Assembly: GCF_029917005.1 (NCBI RefSeq)
Contig: NZ_CP123967.1
Location: forward strand, 1,054,001 to 1,118,000
Length of the DNA stretch: 64,000 nt
Source: Tessaracoccus lacteus
GTDB lineage: Bacteria > Actinomycetota > Actinomycetes > Propionibacteriales > Propionibacteriaceae
Direction of reading: 5' to 3'
Both the position numbers and the translations under genes were made by a program. Every line of letters begins with the position of its first letter. Positions within the stretch are counted from its first letter, which is position 1. Shown one piece after another: positions 31,938-41,008 of the stretch. The notes beneath the pieces were generated by a model that saw nothing but the letters and a program-made list of their open reading frames with translations, ran no database searches and was not told the origin of the DNA.

Positions 31938-33911
31938 TCAGAGGGTCAGGCCGAGGCGGTCGAGGAGCGCCTGCAACTGCGGATCGCGGCCGCGGAACCG
32001 GCGGTAGGTCTCCATCGGGTCGACGGAGCCGCCGGGCTGCAGCAGGGTGCGGCGGAAGTGCTCGCCGGCCTCGCGGACGCTGCCGGTCTGCTCCTCGAAC
32101 CACGCAACGGCGTCGGCGTCCATGACCTTCGCCCAGGCGTAGCCGTAGTAGCTGGCCGCGTAGCCGCCGCCCCAGATGTGCGCGAAGTACGAGGTGCGGT
32201 AGCGCGGTGGGACCAGCGGGTCGGCCAGGCCGAGCTTCTCCAGCGCCGCGGCCTCGAAGGCCTCCACCTCGTCGGCCGAGGTCGGCAGCTCGTCGAGCGG
32301 GGTCGTGTGCCACACCATGTCCAGCAGGGCCGCGATCTCGGTCTCGGCGGTCGCGTAGCCCTGGCCGAACCTGTCGGCCTCCGTGAGGCGGGCGACCCAC
32401 TCGGCGGGCAGCACGCGGCCGGGCGTCCAGGCCCAGTGCTCGTTGACCTGGCTCGGGAACTCGACGAAGTCCCGCGGGGTGTTCGTCCCGGACCGCGAGG
32501 CGTAGCGCGAGTGCGCGAGCAGGCCGTGCAGGGCGTGGCCGAACTCGTGGAACATCGTGATGACGCCGTCCCACGTGATCGTGGTGGTGCCGGGCGTGTA
32601 GTTGCAGTTGTTGGTGACCACCGGCAGCGTCTGGTCGCGCAGCGACTGGTCGACGATGTTGCTCATCCACGCCCCGCCGTTCTTGGTGGGGCGCGCCCAG
32701 AAGTCCATCACGAAGGCGCCGATGACGCCCTGCTCGTCGTGCACCTCGTAGACCTGGGAGCCGGGGGCGTGCCCGACGAGGTCCTCGCGGAGCACGAAGG
32801 TCAGCCCGTACAGCTCCTCGGCCGCGGCGTAGACGGCGGCCAGCACCTTGTCGACCTGCAGGTACTCGCCGAGCTCCGACTCGTCGAACGCGTAGCGCTC
32901 CCTCCGGACGATCGCCTCGACAAAGGTCCAGTCGGCGGCGGTGAACTCGGCGCCGGGGTTGAGCTCGGCGTAGCGCGCGGCCAGCACCTTCGCCTCCTCG
33001 CGGGCCTTCGCGAGGGCGGCGCGGGCCAGCGGCACCTCCATGGCGAAGATCGCGTCGGTGGTCTTGGCGCAGCCTGCGTCGGCGACCAGCGCGGCGTGGT
33101 TCGCGTAGCCCAGCAGGGCGGCGCGCTCGGCGCGCGCCCGCGCGGTGGCGACGACGACCTCGCGGGTGTCGAACTCGCCGCCCAGCGCCCTGCCGGTGGA
33201 GGCGGCCAGCAGCCGGGCGCGCACTCCGGCGTCGGTCAGCTTCGCGGCCAGGAACTGCTGCGTGGTGTTGACCAGCTCGATGCGGTAGCCGCCGTCCTCG
33301 GTGCGCAGTGCCTCGCGCTCGGCGTCGCCGAGCCCGGCCAGCTCGGCCTCGGTGACGTCGAGGCCGCCGGCGTTGCGGGCACCGCGGTTGAGCACCTCGA
33401 AGCGCGTCGAGAGGTTCGCCAGCTCCCTGTTCAGCTCGCGGAGCCGGTCCTGCTGCGCGTCGTCGAGGGTGACGCCCGCGCGGCGGAAGGAGCGCAGCGT
33501 CTCGTCGAGCGCGTAGCGGTCCTCCTCGTCGGCGTCGACCTCGCCCGCGTCGATGCGGGCCTGCAGGGACTCGAGGCGCGCGTAGAGGCCGCGGTCGAGG
33601 AAGATGGCGTCGTTGTGCTCGGCCAGCAGCGGGGAGAACTCCTCGTCGATCGCGTCGAGCTCGTCGGTCGCGTTGGACGAGCGGACGGCCCAGAACGCGC
33701 TCAGTGCGCGGCGGAGCACGGCCTCGGCGTCGTCCCAGGCGCCGAGCACGTTGGCGACGGTGGGCGGCTCGGGGTTGTCACGCAGCGAGACGAGCCCTGT
33801 CAGGTGCGAGTCCATGCCCGCCTCGATGGCGGCGCGGTAATCGGCCGCGGTGGCCGCCGCGAAGTCGGGCAGCAGGAAGTCAAGCTCTTCAGTCAGTACC
33901 GGGTTCGTCAT
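31938..33911 (-). CDS. M3 family oligopeptidase (Dcp/PrlC type)
   Basis: A cytoplasmic zinc metallopeptidase of 657 residues. The zinc-binding HEFGHALHG motif is near residue 448, with the downstream glutamate in the AWTPGRVL/TETEIAAL region, as in thimet-like M3A enzymes. Such enzymes degrade short peptides left by ATP-dependent proteases. The ATG at 33911 follows GAGGAG by six bases and is preferred to the GTG two codons earlier. The first 23 bases overlap the end of ctaA, so the two genes are translationally linked. Confidence 0.92.
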   Translation of the reverse strand: MTNPVLTEELDFLLPDFAAATAADYRAAIEAGMDSHLTGLVSLRDNPEPPTVANVLGAWDDAEAVLRRALSAFWAVRSSNATDELDAIDEEFSPLLAEHNDAIFLDRGLYARLESLQARIDAGEVDADEEDRYALDETLRSFRRAGVTLDDAQQDRLRELNRELANLSTRFEVLNRGARNAGGLDVTEAELAGLGDAEREALRTEDGGYRIELVNTTQQFLAAKLTDAGVRARLLAASTGRALGGEFDTREVVVATARARAERAALLGYANHAALVADAGCAKTTDAIFAMEVPLARAALAKAREEAKVLAARYAELNPGAEFTAADWTFVEAIVRRERYAFDESELGEYLQVDKVLAAVYAAAEELYGLTFVLREDLVGHAPGSQVYEVHDEQGVIGAFVMDFWARPTKNGGAWMSNIVDQSLRDQTLPVVTNNCNYTPGTTTITWDGVITMFHEFGHALHGLLAHSRYASRSGTNTPRDFVEFPSQVNEHWAWTPGRVLPAEWVARLTEADRFGQGYATAETEIAALLDMVWHTTPLDELPTSADEVEAFEAAALEKLGLADPLVPPRYRTSYFAHIWGGGYAASYYGYAWAKVMDADAVAWFEEQTGSVREAGEHFRRTLLQPGGSVDPMETYRRFRGRDPQLQALLDRLGLTL

Positions 33912-34818
33912 GGACACTCCTCGAGGGATCGGTGGTGGTGGGCGCGGCCGGCGAGCCGGCCGTGGAGAACAGGAGCCAGGCGGAGGCCGCGGCCACGAGC
34001 GTCATCCCCACCATATGCAGGGCGACGATCCAGGCCGGCACCCCCAGGAAGTACTGCGTGTAGCCGATCACGCCCTGCAGCAGGACGGTGCCGAGCAGCA
34101 GCCGGGTGGCGTGCGCGGGGCGGCCCGTGCCGTGCAGCAGCCACAGCGACGCGACGGTGCAGGCGACGACCAGCCAGGCGGACAGGCCGTGCAGCCGCGA
34201 GACGATCTCGATGTCGAAGCCCGTGCGCACCGCGTCGAGGTCGCCCGCGTGCGGGCCGGAGCCCGTCACGACCGTGCCGACCCAGATCGACAGCATCGAG
34301 GAAGCGAACGTCGCGACGACGACGAGGCGCGCCGCCCTGCCGACGGGGGTGGGGACGACGCGGTAGCCGATCCGCAGGGCGAGCACGCACGCCACGATGA
34401 GCACGACGGACAGCAGCAGGTGCAGCGCGACCACGAAGGGGTTGAGCCCGGACCACACGGTGATACCGCCGATGACGCCCTGGAACGGGATGCCGATCCC
34501 GATGCCCAGCGTCAGGCGCCACAGCGTCGAGCGGCGGCCGCGGTTGACCCAGGCGGCGAAGAACGCGCCGAGCGCGACGGCGATCAGCACGAACGTCAGT
34601 GTCCGGTTGCCGAACTCGATCAGCCCGTGAATGCCCGACTCGGGGTGCGGCACGTAGCTCTCATCGGTGCACTTCGGCCACGTGGGGCAGCCGAGGCCCG
34701 AGCTCGTGAGCCTGACGATCGCGCCGGTGACGACGATCGCCATGTTGCACACCAGCGACGCCCAGAGCCAGCGCCGCAGCGCCTTCTCCCCGGCGACGAG
34801 CTTCTTCACGAGGTCCAT
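33889..34818 (-). CDS. ctaA: Heme A synthase
   Basis: CtaA oxidises the C8 methyl of heme O to a formyl group, giving heme A for the aa3 oxidase. The 309-residue protein has eight hydrophobic helices, the first extracellular loop with a cysteine pair (GLGCPTWPKC, as in the Bacillus enzyme) and heme-ligand histidines in GIHGLIEFGNR, ALHLLLS, SRLHGLSAW and ALHMVGM. The start ATG at 34818 overlaps the upstream ABC permease gene by 13 bases. The clustering with ctaB points to coordinated heme A supply. Confidence 0.93.
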   Translation of the reverse strand: MDLVKKLVAGEKALRRWLWASLVCNMAIVVTGAIVRLTSSGLGCPTWPKCTDESYVPHPESGIHGLIEFGNRTLTFVLIAVALGAFFAAWVNRGRRSTLWRLTLGIGIGIPFQGVIGGITVWSGLNPFVVALHLLLSVVLIVACVLALRIGYRVVPTPVGRAARLVVVATFASSMLSIWVGTVVTGSGPHAGDLDAVRTGFDIEIVSRLHGLSAWLVVACTVASLWLLHGTGRPAHATRLLLGTVLLQGVIGYTQYFLGVPAWIVALHMVGMTLVAAASAWLLFSTAGSPAAPTTTDPSRSVHDEPGTD

Positions 34819-35567
34819 CGGAACACCTTCCAGGCGAGGGCCAGGGTTGCGGCGCACCACAGCGCCGCGACGAGGAGGGGCCAGCCGGGGACCGGCCCGA
34901 CGGCGGCGGCCCGCAGCGTCTCGCCCAGCGCCCCGGTCGGCAGGCACGAGATGACGTGCCCGGCCCAGCCGGGGAAGCGGTCTAGCGGGATGAGGATGCC
35001 GAGCGGCATGCCGACCAGGTACAGCAGGTTGGCGATGCCGAGTGTCGCCTCGGGCCTCATCGAGCCGGCGATCGCCAGGCCGAGGCCCGCGAAGGCGCCC
35101 ATCGACAGCATGGAGACGAGCACCGCCACGACGAGGCCGCCCAGCGTCGGCGTTGGCCGCCAGCCGAGCGCGAGCGCGGCCAGCGCGAGCACTGCCACCT
35201 GGCCCAGCGTGATCAGGGAGATCGCGACCCCCTTCCCGGCCAGGATGCCTGGGCGGCCGAGGGGCGTGGCGGCCATCCGCTCCAGCACGTTGTAGCGGCG
35301 CTCGAAGCCCGTCGAGATCGCGAGCGTCGTCAGGCAGGAGCTCCACATCACCAGTCCGAGGATCGACGGCGCGGACGTGGTCAGGCCGAGCCCGAGCGTG
35401 TCGCCGAACAGCGCCGCGCCGACCAGCACGCCGAGCGGGATCACGATCGCGAGCAGGATCTGCTCGCCGTTGCGCAGTATCAGCCTCGCCTCGGTGCGGG
35501 CGTGCGCGAGAACGCGTCGGGTCGCGGGGGCGGCCCCGGGACGGGGCGTGAGGTCGAGCGTGGTCAC
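34806..35567 (-). CDS. ABC-2 type transporter permease
   Basis: The 253-residue membrane subunit has six hydrophobic helices and a cytoplasmic loop RRYNVLERMAATPLGRPGIL, which is the coupling-helix region common to ABC-2 exporters of the DrrB type. It overlaps its ATPase by four bases. Lying directly before ctaA, the pair matches the ABC transporter often found next to the heme A synthase gene in actinobacteria; a role in oxidase assembly is an inference from this neighbourhood. Confidence 0.88.
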   Translation of the reverse strand: MTTLDLTPRPGAAPATRRVLAHARTEARLILRNGEQILLAIVIPLGVLVGAALFGDTLGLGLTTSAPSILGLVMWSSCLTTLAISTGFERRYNVLERMAATPLGRPGILAGKGVAISLITLGQVAVLALAALALGWRPTPTLGGLVVAVLVSMLSMGAFAGLGLAIAGSMRPEATLGIANLLYLVGMPLGILIPLDRFPGWAGHVISCLPTGALGETLRAAAVGPVPGWPLLVAALWCAATLALAWKVFRWTS

Positions 35568-36265
35568 CTGGCGGCTCCCGTCGTGTGCCGCAGGTAGGCC
35601 GTCTCGAGGCTTTCGTCGACCGCGAGCTCGGCGACGGTGCCGCTGGCGGTGACGCGGCCGCCGTCGATGATGTGCACGTGGTCGGCCAGCTGTGCGGCCT
35701 CGACCATGTCGTGCGTTGTCAGCAGCACGGCGACGCCGGCGTCGCGGGCCGCGGCGACCAGGTCCCAGGTCAGGCGGCGGGCGCGAGGGTCGAGGCCGGC
35801 GGTGGGCTCGTCGAGGAAGACGAGCTCCGGGCGCCCGACCAGCGCGCCGGCCAGGTTGACGGCCTGCTGCTGCCCGCCGGAGAGCCGCCGGTACGGCGTG
35901 GACACGAAGGGCGCGATGCCGAGCAGATCGATCAGGTCGTCGACGGGCTGCGGGTTCGCGTACAGCGAAGCCAGGTAGCGCAGCAGCTCGCCTGCCCGAA
36001 TTCCCGACCAGGCGCCGGTCGACTGGGGCATCACGCCGATCCGGGGGAGCGCCCCGGGGGATCCGGCCGGCATCCCGAGGACCCGCAGGGTTCCCGAATT
36101 CGGCTCTGCCAGGCCGGTGCAGCAGCGGATGAAGGTGGTCTTCCCGGCCCCGTTCGGACCCAGCAGGGCAGTGATCCTGCCATCTGCGGCGCTCAGGGTC
36201 AGGCCGTCGAGCGCCGTGGTGTGCCCGAACGTCACCGTCAGGTCATGGGCTTCGAGGGCAGTCAC
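35564..36265 (-). CDS. ABC transporter ATP-binding protein
   Basis: A 233-residue ATPase of the DrrA/CcmA group: Walker A GPNGAGKTT at about 36-44, Q-loop MPQSTGAW, signature LSGGQQQAV near 128 and Walker B LVFLDEPTAGLD near 150, followed by TTHDMVEA. It partners the permease just downstream (four-base overlap). The gene starts divergently from sufR across 187 bases. Confidence 0.9.
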   Translation of the reverse strand: MTALEAHDLTVTFGHTTALDGLTLSAADGRITALLGPNGAGKTTFIRCCTGLAEPNSGTLRVLGMPAGSPGALPRIGVMPQSTGAWSGIRAGELLRYLASLYANPQPVDDLIDLLGIAPFVSTPYRRLSGGQQQAVNLAGALVGRPELVFLDEPTAGLDPRARRLTWDLVAAARDAGVAVLLTTHDMVEAAQLADHVHIIDGGRVTASGTVAELAVDESLETAYLRHTTGAAR

Positions 36266-36366
36266 GGCCTCAGCCTAGTCGAGGCGACGCCGGACGTGCG
36301 CCCACGAGGCGGGTACCTTGTTGCGTAAATGCGGCCTACCGGCCCCTGAGGTAAGGGAACCCTCAC

Positions 36367-36403
36367 TTGAACGCGGCGAACGAATTGGCAACACTTGCAT
36401 GTG
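36367..36403 (+). promoter_or_regulatory. suf operon promoter with candidate SufR operator
   Basis: TTGAAC (36367-36372) and AACACT (36390-36395) lie 17 bases apart. Overlapping the -10 and start is a dyad CAC-T-TGCA-T-GTG at 36392-36403, within ACACT-TGCA-TGTGG. From memory, mycobacterial SufR binds ACACT-N5-TGTGA, so the half-sites agree while the spacer here is four bases. A repressor bound here would block initiation, consistent with autoregulation by the first gene. Confidence 0.45.
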
Positions 36404-36452
36404 GTAATTGGGTTGACCATGACCCGACCATGCGCGGCTGGAGGTGACCGAC

Positions 36453-37151
36453 ATGACTATAGAGCTCCACGCTCCGAACCCGACCCAGGCGGAAGCCGAC
36501 GTGCCGACCCGTCAGCGCGTCGTGCAGCTGATCCTGAACGACGGTCCGCAGACCGCCAAACAGCTCGCCGACAAGCTCGAGCTGACCCCTGCGGCGATCC
36601 GCCGTCACCTCGCTGCGCTCCTCGGCGAGGGGACCCTCGCCTCGAGGGCCGAGCGCGTCTACGGCTCCCGCGGCCGCGGACGCCCGTCGAAGGTGTTCGT
36701 GCTGACCGACGAGGGTCGCGCCGAGTTCCGCCAGGCCTACGACGACCTGGCGATCGCCGCGCTGCGTCGCCTCGTCGCCGCCACCGGGCCCACCGCGATC
36801 CGCGAGCTGGCCAAGGACCGGCTCGACGAGGTCGAGGCCAGGTTCCGGCAGAACCGCGCCGACCACCCCGACGCCTCGCCGATCGATGCGCTGGTCGAGG
36901 CGCTCGCCGTCGACGGGTACGCCCCGTCGGTCAGGCCCGTGGTTTCCGGAAGCCAGCTCCTGCAGCACCACTGCCCGGTTGCCCACGTGGCCGCCGAGTT
37001 CCCGGTGTTCTGCGAGGTCGAGACCCTGCTCTTCTCCCGGCTGCTTGACTCCCACGTCCAGCGGCTCGCGACCATCGCCCACGGTGACGGGGTGTGCACC
37101 ACGCACGTCCCGCGACCCCTTCCGACTCCCCGCATCCCCAAGAGAAAGTAG
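36453..37151 (+). CDS. sufR: Iron-sulfur cluster-sensing repressor SufR
   Basis: SufR represses the suf operon when iron-sulfur clusters are sufficient. The 232-residue protein has an N-terminal winged helix (QTAKQLADKLELTPAAIRRH) with the GRGRPSKVF wing near 70-78, and a C-terminal domain with cysteines for a 2Fe-2S/4Fe-4S cluster in QHHCPVAHVAAEFPVFCEVE and further on DGVCTTH. ATG 36453 sits 8 bases after GGAGG and is preferred to the GTG at 36444 which overlaps that ribosome binding site. First gene of the operon, six bases before sufB. Confidence 0.93.
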   Translation: MTIELHAPNPTQAEADVPTRQRVVQLILNDGPQTAKQLADKLELTPAAIRRHLAALLGEGTLASRAERVYGSRGRGRPSKVFVLTDEGRAEFRQAYDDLAIAALRRLVAATGPTAIRELAKDRLDEVEARFRQNRADHPDASPIDALVEALAVDGYAPSVRPVVSGSQLLQHHCPVAHVAAEFPVFCEVETLLFSRLLDSHVQRLATIAHGDGVCTTHVPRPLPTPRIPKRK

Positions 37152-37157
37152 ACGCAG

Positions 37158-38600
37158 ATGACTCAGACAGCTCCCCAGGCGCCCGGGCTGGGCGCCACCC
37201 AGGACGAGCACATCGAGGCCCTCTCCAACTACCAGTGGGGTTGGCACGACAAGGACGTGGCCGGTTCGTCGGCCAAGCGCGGCCTGAACGAGGACGTCGT
37301 CAACAACATCTCACACATGAAGGACGAGCCGGAGTGGATGCGTGAGCTCCGCCTCAAGGCCTTGCGGCTGTTCGACAAGAAGCCCATGCCGAAGTGGGGC
37401 GCCGACCTGACGGACATCGACTTCGACAACATCAAGTACTTCGTGCGCTCCACCGAGAAGCAGGCCCAGACCTGGGAGGACCTGCCCGAGGACATCAAGA
37501 ACACCTACGACCGGCTCGGCATCCCGGAGGCCGAGAAGGCCCGCCTGGTGGCCGGCGTCGCGGCCCAGTACGAGTCCGAGGTGGTCTACCACAAGATCAA
37601 CGAGGAGCTCGAGCGTCAGGGCGTCATCTTCCTCGACACCGACACCGCGCTCAAGGAGCACCCGGAGATCTTCCAGGAGTACTTCGGCACCGTCATCCCC
37701 GTCGGCGACAACAAGTTCGCGTCGCTCAACACGGCCGTCTGGTCGGGCGGCTCCTTCATCTACGTGCCCAAGGGCGTGCAGGTGTCCATCCCGCTGCAGG
37801 CCTACTTCCGCATCAACACGGAGAACATGGGCCAGTTCGAGCGGACGCTGATCATCGTCGACGAGGGGGCCTACGTGCACTACGTCGAGGGCTGCACCGC
37901 CCCGATCTACAAGTCGGACTCGCTGCACTCCGCCGTCGTCGAGATCATCGTGAAGAAGGGCGCCCGCTGCCGCTACACGACGATCCAGAACTGGTCGAAC
38001 AACGTGTACAACCTGGTCACCAAGCGCGCCACCTGCGAGGAGGGCGCGACCATGGAGTGGATCGACGGCAACATCGGTTCCAAGGTCACCATGAAGTACC
38101 CCGCCGTCTACCTGATGGGCGAGAACGCGCGCGGCGAGACCCTGTCGATCGCGTTCGCGGGCGAGGGCCAGCACCAGGACACCGGCTCCAAGATGGTGCA
38201 CTGCGCCCCGCACACCTCCAGCTCGATCATCAGCAAGTCCGTCGCCCGCGCCGGCGGCCGCGCGTCCTACCGCGGCCTCGTGCAGGTCGACCCCGGCGCG
38301 AGCTTCTCGTCGTCGTCGGTCAAGTGCGACGCCCTGCTGGTGGACAACGTGTCGCGCTCCGATACCTATCCCTACGTCGACGTGCGCGAGGACGACGTGT
38401 CCATGGCGCACGAGGCCACCGTGTCCAAGGTCTCCGACGACCAGCTGTTCTACCTGATGAGCCGCGGCATGGAGGAGGACGAGGCGATGGCGATGATCGT
38501 GCGCGGCTTCATCGAGCCCATCGCGCGCGAGCTCCCGATGGAGTACGCCCTGGAGCTGAACCGGCTCATCGAGCTCCAGATGGAAGGCGCGGTCGGCTGA
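37158..38600 (+). CDS. sufB: Fe-S cluster assembly scaffold protein SufB
   Basis: SufB is the scaffold subunit of the SufBC2D complex on which new clusters are built. The 480-residue protein carries the long right-handed beta-helix, with the conserved EGCTAPIY segment (about Cys254) and the C-terminal SVKCDALL and FYLMSRGM motifs. No intein interrupts it, in contrast to mycobacterial SufB. It starts six bases after sufR and is followed by sufD. Confidence 0.97.
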   Translation: MTQTAPQAPGLGATQDEHIEALSNYQWGWHDKDVAGSSAKRGLNEDVVNNISHMKDEPEWMRELRLKALRLFDKKPMPKWGADLTDIDFDNIKYFVRSTEKQAQTWEDLPEDIKNTYDRLGIPEAEKARLVAGVAAQYESEVVYHKINEELERQGVIFLDTDTALKEHPEIFQEYFGTVIPVGDNKFASLNTAVWSGGSFIYVPKGVQVSIPLQAYFRINTENMGQFERTLIIVDEGAYVHYVEGCTAPIYKSDSLHSAVVEIIVKKGARCRYTTIQNWSNNVYNLVTKRATCEEGATMEWIDGNIGSKVTMKYPAVYLMGENARGETLSIAFAGEGQHQDTGSKMVHCAPHTSSSIISKSVARAGGRASYRGLVQVDPGASFSSSSVKCDALLVDNVSRSDTYPYVDVREDDVSMAHEATVSKVSDDQLFYLMSRGMEEDEAMAMIVRGFIEPIARELPMEYALELNRLIELQMEGAVG

Positions 38601-38639
38601 CGCCGCCGGCACGACAACGAGATAAGGACAAGGCAACAA

Positions 38640-39812
38640 TTGACTACCGCAACCGTGCCGAACGTCGCTGAGGCGATCGAGACCGTCGAGTCGCACCTGC
38701 ACCCCACCCCGTCGTGGAGCATCGCTGACCACCCCATGCCCACGGGCCGCGAGGAGATCTGGCGGTTCACCCCCGTCAAGCGCTTTCGGAAGCTGCTCGA
38801 CGAGACCGCGACCGGCGCCACCCCGAACTGGGCCGAGGCCCTCCCCCAGGGCGTCACCGTCCGCCAGCTGAGCGTCGACGAGGCGCGCGAGCTGTCCGTC
38901 GAGGCCCCCGTCGACCGCATCGCCGCGCTGGCCCACGACCTGTCGGGCGGCGCACAGCTGATCGAGGTGCCCGATGACTTCGTCGCGCACGAGCCCATCA
39001 CGCTGACGCTCGAGGCCGACGGGGGCAACCTCTACGGCCACACCATCATCCGCATCGGTCGCCACGCACAGCTGACGCTGGTCATCGTGCACCGCGGCAC
39101 CGCTTCCTACGCCGAGAAGACCGACATCCGCGTAGGCGACGGCGCGCAGCTGAATCTCGTGACGCTGCAGGACTGGGAGTCCGACGCGGTGCACGGCGGT
39201 CAGCGCTCGCTGAGCATCGGCCGCGACGCCCAGGTCAAGGCGATCACGGCCTCGATGGGCGGCGTCATCCGGCTCCAGGAGAACGCCCGCTACGAGGGCC
39301 CGGGCGGCGACCTGCACGCCTACGGCCTGTACTTCGTCGACGGCGGCCAGCACGTCCAGCACCGTCTGTTCGTCGATCACAACCAGCCCAACACCGCCAG
39401 CAACGTCGACTACCGCGGCGCGCTGCAGGGCGAGGGCGCGCACTCCGTGTGGATCGGCGACGTGCTGATCCGCAAGGTCGCGCTCGGGATCGAGACCTAC
39501 GAGGCCAACAAGAACCTCGTGCTCACCGACGGCTGCCAGGCCGACTCCGTGCCGAACCTGGAGATCGAGACCGGCGAGATCGTCGGCGCAGGCCACAGCT
39601 CGACCACGGGCCGCTTCGACGACACGCAGCTCTTCTACCTGATGAGCCGCGGCGTCCCGGAGGAGGAGGCGCGTCGCCTGATCGTGCACGGCTTCTTCAA
39701 CGACATCATCCGCCGGATCGGCGTCGACAGCATCGAGGAGAAACTCCTCGCCCAGGTCGAGCGCGAACTCGAGCTGGTGCACGGCACGACCCGCACGGCG
39801 GTCGAGGCGTGA
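38640..39812 (+). CDS. sufD: Fe-S cluster assembly protein SufD
   Basis: SufD is the structural partner of SufB in the SufBC2D scaffold. The 390-residue protein shares the beta-helix and the ending [21 protein letters not shown] with SufB and includes a conserved histidine near QLFYL...H. The likely start is a TTG at 38640, as the matching N-terminus TTATVPNVAEAIETVE begins there and no ATG or GTG lies in a better place. It overlaps the downstream ferredoxin gene by four bases. Confidence 0.95.
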   Translation: MTTATVPNVAEAIETVESHLHPTPSWSIADHPMPTGREEIWRFTPVKRFRKLLDETATGATPNWAEALPQGVTVRQLSVDEARELSVEAPVDRIAALAHDLSGGAQLIEVPDDFVAHEPITLTLEADGGNLYGHTIIRIGRHAQLTLVIVHRGTASYAEKTDIRVGDGAQLNLVTLQDWESDAVHGGQRSLSIGRDAQVKAITASMGGVIRLQENARYEGPGGDLHAYGLYFVDGGQHVQHRLFVDHNQPNTASNVDYRGALQGEGAHSVWIGDVLIRKVALGIETYEANKNLVLTDGCQADSVPNLEIETGEIVGAGHSSTTGRFDDTQLFYLMSRGVPEEEARRLIVHGFFNDIIRRIGVDSIEEKLLAQVERELELVHGTTRTAVEA

Positions 39813-40135
39813 GTTTCCGCACCGTCGCCACCGTCGATGAGCTCCGCGACGACACGCCGCTCGCCTGCGACGTGACGGACGAGCTGACGGTGGCGATCGT
39901 GCGGCAGCAGGGCGACCTGTACGCCATCGAGGACGAGTGCAGCCACGGCAAGGTGGCGCTCAGCGAGGGCGACGTGTACGGCTGCAGCATCGAGTGCTAC
40001 CTGCACGGATCGAGCTTCGACCTGCGCACCGGCGCCCCGCTGAACCCGCCCGCCACGCAGCCCGTTCGCGTGTTTCCCGTCCGTCTCTCGGGCGACGACA
40101 TCCAGGTCGACCCCGACAACCCACTTTCGTTCTGA
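39809..40135 (+). CDS. Rieske-type non-heme iron ferredoxin
   Basis: A 108-residue 2Fe-2S protein with the Rieske ligands CSHG (about 45-48) and CYLHG (about 63-67), cytoplasmic since no signal peptide is seen. In actinobacterial suf operons a small Rieske ferredoxin occupies this slot between sufD and sufC; it may supply electrons for cluster assembly. The GTG start overlaps the sufD stop (GTGA). Confidence 0.92.
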   Translation: MSFRTVATVDELRDDTPLACDVTDELTVAIVRQQGDLYAIEDECSHGKVALSEGDVYGCSIECYLHGSSFDLRTGAPLNPPATQPVRVFPVRLSGDDIQVDPDNPLSF

Positions 40136-40156
40136 CATCTAGGAGTACCGCTTACC

Positions 40157-40927
40157 ATGTCCACGCTCGTCATCACCGACCTGCACGCAGACGTCATCAC
40201 CGAGGAGGGCGACAAGCCGATCCTCAACGGCGTCAACCTCACCATCAACCCCGGTGAGATCCACGCCATCATGGGCCCCAACGGCTCCGGCAAGTCCACG
40301 ATGGCCTACGCCATCGCCGGGCACCCGAAGTACAAGATCACCTCCGGCTCCGTGAAGCTCGACGGCGTCGAGCTGACCGACCTCACGGTCGACGAGCGCG
40401 CCCGCGCCGGCCTGTTCCTGGCCATGCAGTACCCCGTCGAGGTCCCCGGCGTCTCCGTCGCGAACTTCCTGCGCACCGCCAAGACCGCCCTCGCCGGTCA
40501 GGCGCCCAAGGTCCGCCACTGGGTCAAGGACGTCGAGTCCGCGCTCGGCCGCATGCAGCTGGACAAGACCTTCGCCGGCCGCTCGGTCAACGAGGGGTTC
40601 TCCGGCGGCGAGAAGAAGCGCCACGAGATCGCGCAGCTCGAGCTGCTCAACCCGAAGGCCGCGATCCTCGACGAGACCGACTCCGGCCTCGACATCGACG
40701 CGCTGAAGGTCGTCTCCGAGGGCGTGAACCGTTACGCCGGGCAGGGCGACCGCGCCGTCGTGCTCATCACGCACTACACGCGCATCCTGCGCTACATCGA
40801 GCCCACCGTCGTGCACGTGTTCGTCGACGGCAAGGTCGTCGAGACCGGCGGCCGTGAGCTCGCCGACAAGCTCGAGGCCGAGGGCTACGAGTCCTACGTC
40901 CGCGCCAACGCGGCTGCGGGCGTCTGA
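40157..40927 (+). CDS. sufC: Fe-S cluster assembly ATPase SufC
   Basis: SufC is the ATPase of the SufBC2D complex. The 256-residue soluble ABC protein has Walker A GPNGSGKST at about 40-48, the signature FSGGEKKRHEI near 152, Walker B AAILDETDSGLDID and the family-specific histidine in ITHYTRIL. It follows the ferredoxin by 21 bases with an AGGAG ribosome binding site. Confidence 0.97.
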   Translation: MSTLVITDLHADVITEEGDKPILNGVNLTINPGEIHAIMGPNGSGKSTMAYAIAGHPKYKITSGSVKLDGVELTDLTVDERARAGLFLAMQYPVEVPGVSVANFLRTAKTALAGQAPKVRHWVKDVESALGRMQLDKTFAGRSVNEGFSGGEKKRHEIAQLELLNPKAAILDETDSGLDIDALKVVSEGVNRYAGQGDRAVVLITHYTRILRYIEPTVVHVFVDGKVVETGGRELADKLEAEGYESYVRANAAAGV

Positions 40928-40939
40928 CCGTCGCCCGGG

Positions 40940-40973
40940 CCGGGTGGGCCCGCCGATCGGCGGGTCCGCCCGG
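40940..40973 (+). terminator. sufC-sufS intercistronic hairpin
   Basis: Seventeen-base arms (40940-40956 and 40957-40973) pair completely apart from two positions that form G-U pairs in RNA. It starts 13 bases after sufC and ends 35 bases before sufS. It may lower expression of sufSUT relative to sufBDC or protect the upstream message. Confidence 0.6.
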
Positions 40974-41008
40974 CACACTCTTCAGACACATCCGAGGTGA
41001 GGAATCCC

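Noticed and set aside
32000-32670. N-terminal extension of the DinB-like gene within the M3 peptidase gene
   Set aside because: The extension is an out-of-frame reading of the peptidase gene; the conserved DinB-fold start is at 31932.
36563-40130. Very long minus-strand frames opposite sufB, sufD and other genes (also opposite uvrB and uvrA)
   Set aside because: High GC at third codon positions keeps the antisense frames open; their products are low-complexity (Arg, His, Asp or Val/Asp-rich) and match nothing, while the sense frames encode clear families.
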